A program made the position numbers and the translations under genes. A DNA stretch of 42,792 nucleotides. It comes from Methylobacter sp. GTDB taxonomy: Bacteria > Pseudomonadota > Gammaproteobacteria > Methylococcales > Methylomonadaceae. Every line of letters begins with the position of its first letter. Position 1 is the first letter of the stretch. Where the stretch lies: contig JAUXXQ010000077.1 in assembly GCA_030684815.1 (NCBI GenBank), positions 1-42,792 on the forward strand. The letters are read 5' to 3'. Below the pieces are notes generated by a model that ran no database searches, had not been told where the DNA came from, and worked only from the letters and a program-made list of their open reading frames with translations. Shown here piece after piece: positions 33,855-42,792 of this stretch.

Positions 33855-35933
33855 ATGAATCTTGATGTGTTTTTATCTATTTTTACCTTAATGTTTATCG
33901 CATTAGGGGTCAATTTGTTAGCGGCTAAAATTCGCCTACCTTACACCGTGTTATTGGTGATTGTCGGATCATTACTGGTTCCGCTATCGCAAATCGAAAC
34001 GCTGTCTTTTATCGGCAGTTTCCAGCTAACGCCTGAATCGCTGTTCTTTGTATTCCTGCCCATTCTGATTTTTGAATCGGCCTATAACATGAACTTCCGC
34101 GATGTGAAAAAGAACAAGTATTCTATGGGAACACTGGCTGTCCTTGGCTTGTTAATATCGGTTGTATTTATTGGTTTTGTCGGACAATGGGCTTTTCAGC
34201 TAATGGGTTTGGCCGTCCCGCTATTGGTTACCCTGTTATTTGGCGCCATTATTTCATCAACCGATCCGGTCGCCGTATTATCCTTATTTAAGGAATATGG
34301 CGCGCCGCATCGTTTGACCTTGATATTCGAAGGTGAAACGCTATTTAACGATGCAACGTCATTTGCCTTATTTATGGTGTTTTTGGATATATTCATTCAC
34401 GGCTATACCGGTTACCCAACAATTCTTGAAGGCATATTTTCATTTATCAGTGCGCTGTTAGGCGGTATTGTTTTTGGCCTGTTGATGGGCTTTATGTTTT
34501 CAAAACTTATTCAATTTGTTAAAGGTAATGAGCATTTGGAAATTACCCTGACCTTATTGGTTGCGCATTTTACCTTTATACTCACCGAATTAATTTCAGA
34601 ACATTTGGTTATTTTAGGCCAGCACATTCATTTGTCCTCAATTATATCCACACTCATTTCATCGATGGTCATGGGTAATTACGGGCGTTTTAAAATGTCG
34701 CACGGGGTTGAAGAATACATGGAAAAATTCTGGAGTTACTTCGCTTTCGTGGCAAACTCATTGGTCTTTATTCTGATGGGTTTAATGTTCGCCAATTTGT
34801 CGATTGAATTAACCGTGGCCATTTTGCCAATCCTAGCTATCATCTTAGTGGTTGCAGTGGGCCGAGCCGTTTCTGTTTATGCCTCTGTTTCTATTATCAA
34901 TACCTTTAAATTGGAAGAAGAAATCCCAAAAAGCTGGCAACAGCTATTATCCTGGGGCAGTTTGCGCGGAGCGTTGGCCATTGTCATGGTATTGTTAATT
35001 CCAGATGACCTGAGCTTGCCCGACTGGACGGCCAGTTACTCGATTAAAGACTTCATCACTGCGCTCACTATCGGCTGCATTTATTTTACGCTATTAATTA
35101 AAGCCACCACGATTGGTATAATTATCCGCAAATTAAAAATTGATGCGCTGTCCGATCAAGAAGAGCTCGGGTATTGTAAAAGTAAAGTGCTTGTGTATTA
35201 TGACTTACTCAAAAAATTGGATGAGCTGGTTAACCATAAACAAATAAGCGCTGAACAGTATCAGGATTTATCCGATTATTACCGTAATTTGCTCAATCAG
35301 CAACATAGCGAATCCGAATCGAAAATTGTCGGTGCCGAACGTGTTATTGAAGACATGCTCAGCTTATTTGCCTTGAGCCTTGAAAAAACCGAGCTGAAAG
35401 AAATATTCCGGCGCGGCGAAATCAACGAGGCCGGTTACAAAAAAATACTAAATACCCTAGAATTGCAAGTTGCACGGGTTAAGCAAGAAAAACAACAGCA
35501 ATTCGCCCCGGAGGAATATTTTATTGAGCCCCTGCATATTCGCCTGGCTAATATGCTGCGCAAGGCGTTTTCTTTACCGCCCAAACCGGTCGATCCAGAA
35601 GAGGTTTATCTATACTACCGCGCCCAATATAAGCTTATCAGTAAAGTCATCCACGAACTTACGGAGTTGGAAAATTCACATTTAATTGAGATTTTTAGCG
35701 ATAAGCAGGCGATAAAAAATATTTATTCGGTTTATCAAAATTTGTTGGCAAAAACCGAGTCGCACATGAAAAAGGAAATCATTTCCAATCAGGCTTTGTT
35801 GGATCATTTAAATCAGCAGGCGGCAAAAAATCTATTGCATGACGTACAAAATGATACGCTAATGGAGCTGTATAAAAATGAAATCGTCACGACCAAGCTT
35901 TATATTTTACTTAAAAAAGAATTGCAGGTGTAA
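33855..35933 (+). CDS. CPA1-family Na+/H+ antiporter
   Basis: 692 residues. About twelve membrane segments cover residues 5-430. Conserved features are STDPVAVLSLFKEYG in the ion-binding region, FEGETLFNDATSFALF with the ND pair of CPA1 exchangers, and SWGSLRGALAIVM. The C-terminal 260 residues are a charged helical cytoplasmic domain, typical of regulatory tails in NhaP/NHE relatives. It exchanges Na+ or K+ for protons in the inner membrane. GTGAGG precedes the ATG. It is flanked by copies of the same intergenic repeat on both sides. Confidence 0.9.
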   Translation: MNLDVFLSIFTLMFIALGVNLLAAKIRLPYTVLLVIVGSLLVPLSQIETLSFIGSFQLTPESLFFVFLPILIFESAYNMNFRDVKKNKYSMGTLAVLGLLISVVFIGFVGQWAFQLMGLAVPLLVTLLFGAIISSTDPVAVLSLFKEYGAPHRLTLIFEGETLFNDATSFALFMVFLDIFIHGYTGYPTILEGIFSFISALLGGIVFGLLMGFMFSKLIQFVKGNEHLEITLTLLVAHFTFILTELISEHLVILGQHIHLSSIISTLISSMVMGNYGRFKMSHGVEEYMEKFWSYFAFVANSLVFILMGLMFANLSIELTVAILPILAIILVVAVGRAVSVYASVSIINTFKLEEEIPKSWQQLLSWGSLRGALAIVMVLLIPDDLSLPDWTASYSIKDFITALTIGCIYFTLLIKATTIGIIIRKLKIDALSDQEELGYCKSKVLVYYDLLKKLDELVNHKQISAEQYQDLSDYYRNLLNQQHSESESKIVGAERVIEDMLSLFALSLEKTELKEIFRRGEINEAGYKKILNTLELQVARVKQEKQQQFAPEEYFIEPLHIRLANMLRKAFSLPPKPVDPEEVYLYYRAQYKLISKVIHELTELENSHLIEIFSDKQAIKNIYSVYQNLLAKTESHMKKEIISNQALLDHLNQQAAKNLLHDVQNDTLMELYKNEIVTTKLYILLKKELQV

Positions 35934-36247
35934 TGACATATCAGTTAAACAAATCCAGTAACGGCTTAACGAAAGAAAATAGTAACTATTCAGGAACCTT
36001 AAACTGAACACGGATAACACTGATTAAACGGATAATCACGGATTATAAAAGCACAGCCTGTTTTAAAAAAATCCGTGTAAACCTGTCTTATCGGTTTCAT
36101 CTATCGACTGCAGGGATGCAGGAGCAATTGCCGAGTTTTATTTGTATTTTCGCTGAGCACTTAGCAAATCTAAAAAAAGGCGGAAAACCATCTTCCGCCT
36201 TCATTGCCTACCCTTTTCCCCGTTGTCAGTTGTACCCATCATAATCT
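35934..36247. repeat. Intergenic repeats and a hairpin after the antiporter gene
   Basis: This carries the inverted 58-bp module (36025-36082) and the direct 34-base TCGACTGCAGGGATGCAGGA-type copy (36104-36137) shared with 33.0-33.1 kb. A 9-bp stem AAGGCGGAA/TTCCGCCTT lies at 36177-36201. No gene is seen. Confidence 0.7.
36177..36201 (-). terminator. Hairpin with T-run on the minus strand
   Basis: The arms AAGGCGGAA and TTCCGCCTT have a 7-base loop. On the minus strand the stem is followed by a T-run (TAAAAAAA precedes it on the plus strand). No minus-strand gene ends here, so it may act against antisense transcription, or serve weakly for the antiporter transcript. Confidence 0.5.
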
Positions 36248-39200
36248 ATGAAAACCATCACATTATTTCCAACCTTAGTAAAGCCCTGCGCTTTTCTGAT
36301 AATCGTACTTATTATCAGTTTAAGCCCAAGCAGCGTTTGGGCAAAAAATACAGAATCGGATGCCGGACAAAGCGGCACAAACCTTGCCATCGACAAAAAC
36401 ACCTTGAAAGTAAAAATCGATGCGATCAATAGCCGCGAAGGTATTGACGACATAACAAAATCCAAGTTGCTGTCGATTTATCAGGCAGCGGAAGATAATT
36501 TAGGCAATATAGAAAAATTCAAAGCACAGACTAACGATTTTCAAGCGTCCCTCAAACAAGCGCCGGAGCAGACCAAAAAGTTACAAAAAGAAATTGAGCA
36601 AACCTTGTTAAGGGTGTCCAAGCAAAAACAGGAAGACTTTAGCCGGATACCGGTTGAGGAGCTTGAACAGCGGCTCATTCTTGAGAAAGGAAAAATCAGT
36701 GCGCTGGATGAGCAGATAAAAAAACTTGAAACCGAACTTGTTTTGCAAAGCAACCGCCCGCAGCTGATTCGTGAGACCACGATGGCAGCGCGCTTGGATA
36801 TGGATGCCGCGCAGAAAAAACTTGAGGTGCCTGTTTTTAAAACCGATGCCAAATTAGAAACCGAAGCCAGACAGGCGCAGCTGAAAACGCTGATTGATTC
36901 ACGCATTGCCGAGCTAAAAATGCTTGATGTTGAAGCGGCCAGCAATCCGGCCAGGGTCGAGTTGCTTAAAACGCGGCTTCAGTTATTGGATATTCAAAAA
37001 AATGCCTTGGGGCCTGTGGTCGGCGCGATAGAAAACCAGAGCTTTGAACTGCGCCAGCAAGAGGCAAAAGAGATGCATGACGCGCTCAGCCAGGCAGAAA
37101 AGGAACTTTCCGGCAAGCATGTCCTGATTCAGGCCTACACCCGGGAAAACATTCAATACAGCCGGGATTTACAGGCTATTACCGCCAAAATAGGCCAATA
37201 CAACGAACAAAAAGCCAGGGTAGAAACACAGTCCGGTGAAATCGAAACCGACTTTAAAAGCGCAGAAAGGAAAATCAGCCTGGCGGGTTTAAGTCCGGCG
37301 CTGGGCAAAATTTTACGTGAACAGAGGCGCAATTTGTCGATTAAAGATGAATTCGCTTGGCAGTCCGAGGCTATCCAAAATGAAACGGCGTTAACCAGCC
37401 TTGAGCAATTTAAGGTTGAAGACAAGATAAAACAGCTGGTGGATGTCGATACCCGGTTGAAAGAAATAATGGGCGGACAGGTCGACCCGGCGCTGCCGCT
37501 TAATGAACGCATGATGATACAGGCGGAGTTACGCATACTGCTCAATAGCCAGAAAGAATTGCTCAACAGATTGGCGGTTTCTTATGCCACCTATTTGCGT
37601 ACTTTAGGTGATTTTGATTTTGCCCGGCAGCAAATGGCGTCCCAGGCACATAAGTTTGCCGTTTATCTCGACGAGCGTTTGTTATGGGTACCGAGTTCCG
37701 AGCCTATTAGCGTGAGTTATATTGCCGACTTATATTATTCTGTGCAATGGTTATTATCCCCATTTAATTGGATGGTTTTGGTTAAAGATACCTGGACTGT
37801 TTTATTGCACAATTTATTTTTTAATTTTATCGCGATAGTCTGCTTTATCGGTTTGCATCTTTGTAGAAACTGGGCAAAACGGCAATTAAAAATAATATCA
37901 GGCTATGTAGAGAAAATTTATATCGACAATTTTTATTATACGTTAAGGGCATTGGCTTACACATTAATGCTGGTATTGCCATTACCGTTACTTATTAAAT
38001 ATTTGGGCTGGCTTTTAAGCGCGGGTATTATCCATGTTGACGAATTTAGCAAAGCGGTGGGGGAAGGTTTATATAATGCCGCACTGCCGCTTTTCTTTCT
38101 GCGTTTTTTTTATCGCCTGTTTGCTCTCGATGGTATTGGCCGCAAACATTTTCAATGGCGGGAAGACACCGTGGTTTTATTGCGTAAGCATATTGCCTGG
38201 ATACGTTTTATTGCCGTTCCCGGCATATTTATTATTAGCTGCACCGGCGCATCGAAATTTTCGGCGCACAGTGACAGTCTGGGACGTTTGGCATTGGTTA
38301 TTATTATGCTGTCCATGGCTATATTTGCCAGTCAGGTGTTAAAACCGACTGGGGCGTTACTGCGGGACTATATCAATAAAAACCCGGATGAATGGGCGTC
38401 CAGGCTGCGTTATATCTGGTATCCGGTCATCATTATTATCCCTGTCGTTATCATCGGCTTTGCGGTTGCCGGTTATTATTTGAGTGCACTGGAGTTGCAG
38501 CAACAATTAGTGATCACACTGCGCTTAATCTTTTTGAGCATTATCATTCATGCCATGGCCTTCCGGTGGTTAACCCTGGTCAGCCGGCAGTTGGCGATAA
38601 AAAATGCGCGGCAAAAACGTAAAGCGGCATTGAGCGAAAAACAGCAGGCAGGCTCAGAAGATCCGGTGTTGCCTCTTGAGGAACAGCAAATCGACATTCC
38701 CAAAATCAATGCCCAAACCCTAACGCTGCTCAATGTTTTCATTGGCTTTGCGCTGGTTGTCGGTTTTTGGATGATTTGGAAAGACATGTTGCCGGCGTTT
38801 TCATTTCTCGATCATATCGAACTTTGGCAACATGTGGTTAATGTGGACAATCAGGACGTTTACCAGCCGATAACCTTGACTAACCTGTTGTTGGCCGGGT
38901 TATATGTGTTTATCACTGTCGTTTCGATACGGAATTTTTCCGGCGTCATGGAATTGCTGGTATTCAGGCGTTCGTCGATAGAGCCGGGCGGGCGTTATGC
39001 GGTGAACCAGCTAGCCAAATATGTTTTATTCACCATAGGTTTCATCAGCTTCGCCAATGAACTTGGCGGCAGCTGGTCGCAGGTACAATGGTTGGTGGCC
39101 GCGCTCAGTGTTGGTTTGGGTTTCGGTTTGCAGGAGATCTTTGCCAATATGGTGTCGGGTATTATCCTGTTGTTTGAGCGCCCGATACGGGTTGGCGACA

Positions 39201-39655
39201 CTGTCACCATTGGCGATGTCAGCGGCAAAGTCAGCCGTATCCACATGCGCGCAACGACATTGATAGACTGGGACCAAAAGGAGCTCATTGTGCCCAATAA
39301 GACCTTCATTACCAGCCAGTTAGTAAACTGGACTTTGTCCGATGCGGTCACGCGTGTGGTCATTCCTGTCGGTATTGCCCACGGTTCTGATCTTGAGCTG
39401 GCACATAAGGTGATCGATGAAACGGTACGGTCAACGCCGCTAGTGCTGGCCGATCCGGCGCCAAGTGTATTGATGGTGGGTTTCGGCGACAGTTCGCTGG
39501 ACTTTTCGATCCGTATTTTTGTCAGCGAATTGTCCAACCGCTTGCCGGTTACGCATGATTTGTATATACGCCTTGAAAAAGCCTTGCGGGCGCATAAGAT
39601 AGTTATCCCTTTCCCGCAACGCGATATTCATTTAAAGACCAATGAGGCTAGGTGA
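36248..39655 (+). CDS. MscK-like large mechanosensitive channel
   Basis: 1135 residues. A signal peptide (about 1-30) is followed by a long periplasmic coiled-coil region (35-470), about ten membrane segments (500-960), and a C-terminal MscS domain with GLGFGLQEIFANMVSGIILL (pore helix), ERPIRVGDTVTIGDVSGKVS, RATTLIDWDQKELIVPNKTF and a cytoplasmic cage domain. The layout matches MscK/KefA-type channels, which release ions and solutes after hypo-osmotic shock. It stands alone, next to a cation antiporter, which suggests a shared osmotic or ion-balance role. Confidence 0.9.
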   Translation: MKTITLFPTLVKPCAFLIIVLIISLSPSSVWAKNTESDAGQSGTNLAIDKNTLKVKIDAINSREGIDDITKSKLLSIYQAAEDNLGNIEKFKAQTNDFQASLKQAPEQTKKLQKEIEQTLLRVSKQKQEDFSRIPVEELEQRLILEKGKISALDEQIKKLETELVLQSNRPQLIRETTMAARLDMDAAQKKLEVPVFKTDAKLETEARQAQLKTLIDSRIAELKMLDVEAASNPARVELLKTRLQLLDIQKNALGPVVGAIENQSFELRQQEAKEMHDALSQAEKELSGKHVLIQAYTRENIQYSRDLQAITAKIGQYNEQKARVETQSGEIETDFKSAERKISLAGLSPALGKILREQRRNLSIKDEFAWQSEAIQNETALTSLEQFKVEDKIKQLVDVDTRLKEIMGGQVDPALPLNERMMIQAELRILLNSQKELLNRLAVSYATYLRTLGDFDFARQQMASQAHKFAVYLDERLLWVPSSEPISVSYIADLYYSVQWLLSPFNWMVLVKDTWTVLLHNLFFNFIAIVCFIGLHLCRNWAKRQLKIISGYVEKIYIDNFYYTLRALAYTLMLVLPLPLLIKYLGWLLSAGIIHVDEFSKAVGEGLYNAALPLFFLRFFYRLFALDGIGRKHFQWREDTVVLLRKHIAWIRFIAVPGIFIISCTGASKFSAHSDSLGRLALVIIMLSMAIFASQVLKPTGALLRDYINKNPDEWASRLRYIWYPVIIIIPVVIIGFAVAGYYLSALELQQQLVITLRLIFLSIIIHAMAFRWLTLVSRQLAIKNARQKRKAALSEKQQAGSEDPVLPLEEQQIDIPKINAQTLTLLNVFIGFALVVGFWMIWKDMLPAFSFLDHIELWQHVVNVDNQDVYQPITLTNLLLAGLYVFITVVSIRNFSGVMELLVFRRSSIEPGGRYAVNQLAKYVLFTIGFISFANELGGSWSQVQWLVAALSVGLGFGLQEIFANMVSGIILLFERPIRVGDTVTIGDVSGKVSRIHMRATTLIDWDQKELIVPNKTFITSQLVNWTLSDAVTRVVIPVGIAHGSDLELAHKVIDETVRSTPLVLADPAPSVLMVGFGDSSLDFSIRIFVSELSNRLPVTHDLYIRLEKALRAHKIVIPFPQRDIHLKTNEAR

Positions 39656-39765
39656 AGGGTTCAAAGCGAAAGAAAAAAAACGTGGGGCTTTTTCAATTTT
39701 CAGCCTTTAGCCTTGTGCTATGATTGGATGGTGGAATTTACTTTAAACTGACATTCAAAAAAACT
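39656..39765. other. Region upstream of the STAS gene
   Basis: A short AT-rich stretch with a TATGAT box at 39719-39724 that could be a -10 element. I do not find a good -35 at 17 bp. No strong ribosome site precedes the ATG. Confidence 0.3.
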
Positions 39766-40104
39766 ATGATTTTTGATCTGGAAAAAATAAAAGGTTACAG
39801 CGTCCTTTTTATTCGGGAAGAAAGGATAGATGCACATAATTCAAATGACTTAAAAGAGACTATTTTGCATCTGATTGAACAGGGTGAAAGCCATATTATT
39901 ATCCAACTGGAACAGGTGCGTTTTATTGATAGCTCAGGCCTGGGCGCGTTGCTGTCCGGCTATAAAAATGCCGCCGCAAAATCGGGCAAACTGGTTATCA
40001 CTAACATGCAACGGCAGGTGTTATCGATGTTTGAGCTGACCCGGTTAAACCGGGTTTTTGAGATTTATGTCGACTTGACTGAGGTTTTTGACGACGAAAC
40101 GTAG
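39766..40104 (+). CDS. STAS-domain anti-sigma factor antagonist
   Basis: A 112-residue single STAS domain. The phosphorylated serine of SpoIIAA/RsbV relatives lies in VRFIDSSGLGALL near residues 51-63. It is likely to bind and be phosphorylated by the kinase encoded next. I prefer ATG 39766 (MIFDLEKIKG); a TTG at 39724 would add 14 residues unlike the family. It forms a two-gene unit with the HATPase gene, separated by 9 bp. This is a partner-switching pair separate from the stressosome at the left end. The target protein is unknown; no sigma factor gene is nearby. Confidence 0.9.
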   Translation: MIFDLEKIKGYSVLFIREERIDAHNSNDLKETILHLIEQGESHIIIQLEQVRFIDSSGLGALLSGYKNAAAKSGKLVITNMQRQVLSMFELTRLNRVFEIYVDLTEVFDDET

Positions 40105-40113
40105 GGGTTATGT

Positions 40114-40539
40114 ATGTGTGATTCGATCATTCAGGTAGAGGTAATTATTCCGACACAGACCAAATATCTGGATTTGATCGGGAGCATCGGTGAGCATATA
40201 GCGAAAAAACTGGATGAGTTTTCCGGTGACCGCGAGGCGTTGGCCTACCATTTAAACCTGGTACTGACCGAAGCTACGGTCAATGCCATCAAGCACGCTA
40301 ACCATAACAACCCGAAAGACACTGTTAAGATAGCCATCTACATTCAGGAAAACGAACTGAATATCAAGGTGCACGACCACGGGCAAGGTTTCGATTTGGA
40401 ATCCGTCCCCTTGCCGGATCTCGACCATCCGAAAGAGGGCGGCATGGGCTTGTTTCTGATCCGCACCTTAATGGATTCAGTTACTTACACCCGGCACGGC
40501 GACTGCAACATATTGGAAATCATCAAATATTTGCATTAA
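40114..40539 (+). CDS. RsbW-like anti-sigma regulatory kinase (HATPase)
   Basis: A 141-residue GHKL-fold kinase. Motifs are EATVNAIKHANHNN (N box), HDHGQGFD and KEGGMGLFLIRTLMD (ATP lid). This pattern is closest to RsbW/SpoIIAB-type serine kinases that phosphorylate a STAS antagonist and otherwise bind a target. The ATG at 40114 follows TAGGGGTT. It is paired with the upstream STAS gene. It differs from the two RsbT-like proteins at 1.8-2.6 kb, which carry STxGGLGxGLPG lids. Confidence 0.9.
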   Translation: MCDSIIQVEVIIPTQTKYLDLIGSIGEHIAKKLDEFSGDREALAYHLNLVLTEATVNAIKHANHNNPKDTVKIAIYIQENELNIKVHDHGQGFDLESVPLPDLDHPKEGGMGLFLIRTLMDSVTYTRHGDCNILEIIKYLH

Positions 40540-40606
40540 CGGTGCGCCAAGGCGGCATCTAGGCTGGTTGTGTTTCGCCGCACTAAAAAACTTTTGCCAT
40601 CCCCGC

Positions 40607-41017
40607 TTACGGGGCTGCTTTTAACCGCCTAAGAAACTCATGCATGGCCTCTTTGAACACTTTAGCCCGGACAACTTCCTTGCGCTGATTCCTCAGATCC
40701 AATATGTGCTGAAACTCAAATGAGCGTTCACACGCGATCACCCCCATCGACCACCCCTCAAATATCCGCTCATTTGTAGGCGTAATGTAGATAATTTGAC
40801 AATTGCTATGTCTTTTATCATCTAGGATCTTCACGTATTTTCTAAGCACCGATTGTTCAGGGCCCTCCAAAACCTGCATAAATAGGCCACCACCGTGAAT
40901 TAAAACACCGCTGAGGCCGGTGGCCGAGTTGTTCCGCCGCGACACCTGTAAAATATCCTGCACGTCTTCGGCAGATATTGGGTTCATGGCTTGGCTAAAA
41001 TAGAGCAGTCGAATCAT
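40607..41017 (-). CDS. BLUF-domain blue-light photoreceptor
   Basis: 136 residues made of one BLUF domain with a short C-terminal helical cap. The flavin-binding residues are Y6 in LLYFSQ, N30 in RRNNSATGLSGVL, and Q48 in LFMQVLEG; W89 and M91 lie in FEGWSMGV. FAD binding and blue-light switching by the Tyr-Gln pair are known for the family. No output domain is attached, so it must act by protein-protein contact. It is convergent with the STAS/RsbW-like pair, whose stop is 67 bp away, which hints at a link but does not prove it. Confidence 0.93.
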   Translation of the reverse strand: MIRLLYFSQAMNPISAEDVQDILQVSRRNNSATGLSGVLIHGGGLFMQVLEGPEQSVLRKYVKILDDKRHSNCQIIYITPTNERIFEGWSMGVIACERSFEFQHILDLRNQRKEVVRAKVFKEAMHEFLRRLKAAP

Positions 41018-41812
<795 letters not shown>

Positions 41813-41815
41813 CCC

Positions 41816-42037
41816 ATGACCCTAGTTATCAATGAAGACAAATGCGCCCGTTGCGGTGTCTGTGAGCCAGAATGCCCGAACGAGGCGATTATGCAAACGG
41901 AAGACGCTTATATTATTGACCCGTCATTATGCACCGAATGCGTGGAGCGTTATGGCCAACCGCTGTGCGAAGCCGTTTGCCCGAACAACGGCATCGACCG
42001 GGTCAAAAAAAGTTTGTACAAAAAATTATTTGGTTGA
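41816..42037 (+). CDS. YfhL-type 2[4Fe-4S] ferredoxin, first copy
   Basis: A 73-residue ferredoxin. Cluster motifs: CARCGVCEPECP (C-x2-C-x2-C-x3-C) and CTECVERYGQPLCEAVCP, with eight residues between the second and third cysteines, as in the Allochromatium/YfhL class. It carries two low-potential clusters. It starts 3 bp after coaD, so the two are probably co-transcribed. Redox partner unknown. Confidence 0.93.
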   Translation: MTLVINEDKCARCGVCEPECPNEAIMQTEDAYIIDPSLCTECVERYGQPLCEAVCPNNGIDRVKKSLYKKLFG

Positions 42038-42062
42038 ACAAAAATAATGTTCAGTGTTGTAG

Positions 42063-42323
<261 letters not shown>

Positions 42324-42792
42324 CCCACCCCTCTTCTCGCGTCCCCAGGCATTACGCGCATCGTTATAGTCATTTTTTTTGTTCCCAATGCATGTTTAGT
42401 TGTAACAACCCCGGCATTAGAAATAGAATAGCGCGCAATGGGAAGACTCAATATATCTCGAATGGATGGTTTTTCGTTTTTTGCAACTAGGGCACGCTAC
42501 ACTGTAACGGGTGCGGCATAACCGAAACCTTAAAACTTAAAACCAGCCCTTGCGCCATACAAGCCTTGTTCAGAACCTGCTTATTTCGCCAACCCGCAGA
42601 AATAGATAGTGATTATGCGTAAAAAATCTAAAGAACAGCTTCAACAGCCTATAACTCGATGTTCAAGTTTTTAAATTTTCCCCAGCCTGCCCCTTGGAAA
42701 AGTCATCCAGCGACTCGGCACTGTAGTGACGCCGTCGGTTCCATGCGGCCTAAATCACGGCCAACCATATGCTTTCCCGAAGGCATTAACTG
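42324..42792. other. Window end without a supported gene
   Basis: AT-rich sequence with no start-to-stop gene that I can support. On the minus strand a short stretch reading AAWNRRRHYSAESLDDFSKG onward to a stop at 42663 looks protein-like, but a TAG lies directly before it, and other frames look protein-like just upstream. It may be the broken 3' end of a gene that lies mainly beyond the window. Confidence 0.3.

Overview
The window reads as a chromosomal segment of a Gram-negative bacterium, most likely a gammaproteobacterium. This is inference from LdtD and MepK-like murein enzymes side by side, an MscK-type channel, tandem YfhL-type ferredoxins beside coaD, and dense palindromic intergenic repeats. 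The repeat style recalls aquatic methylotroph genomes, but nothing here proves that. The window is dominated by signal transduction.

Region 1 (1-15222, minus strand) looks like one long operon. In transcription order: a soluble receptor with two signalling tips, a triple-CheW scaffold, CheB, a HEAT-repeat protein, CheR, a CheY-like regulator, CheA, a small STAS-like protein, a second CheY and a membrane receptor. It runs on through ATGA-type overlaps into a stressosome module: RsbR, RsbS, two RsbT-like kinases and an RsbX-like phosphatase. The last gene is a histidine kinase whose N-terminus resembles the RsbT-binding domain of RsbU. The simplest reading is a chemosensory array and a stressosome made together, with RsbT output passing to a histidine kinase instead of a PP2C phosphatase. 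Two plus-strand copies of a structured RNA (1-137 and 8557-8678) sit at the end of and inside this operon. They resemble HEARO/IscB omega-RNA, and no nuclease gene is present. The second copy supplies the last 17 codons of the CheY-like gene.

Region 2 (15223-16391) holds a decayed PAS receptor fragment and a patch of palindromic repeats. Region 3 (16392-24723, minus strand) encodes a NarL-type regulator, a receiver-PAS-PAS-kinase and a giant TPR-7xPAS hybrid kinase. Upstream lies a chimeric ORF (24711-25229) made of a signal peptide, a mobile repeat element and what may be a TonB-receptor fragment.

Region 4 (25501-32957) has a small Xre regulator, a yeast-type cytosine deaminase overlapping an NMT1-PAS-GGDEF protein, a MepK-like peptidase convergent with LdtD, and a beta-CASP metallohydrolase. 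Region 5 (32958-39655) has repeat-rich gaps around a CPA1 cation/proton antiporter and an MscK-like channel, including a four-unit 51-bp tandem array that matches the single-unit element at 24966. Region 6 (39766-42323) has a second STAS/anti-sigma kinase pair, a BLUF photoreceptor, coaD and two ferredoxins. The last 470 bases hold no gene I can support.
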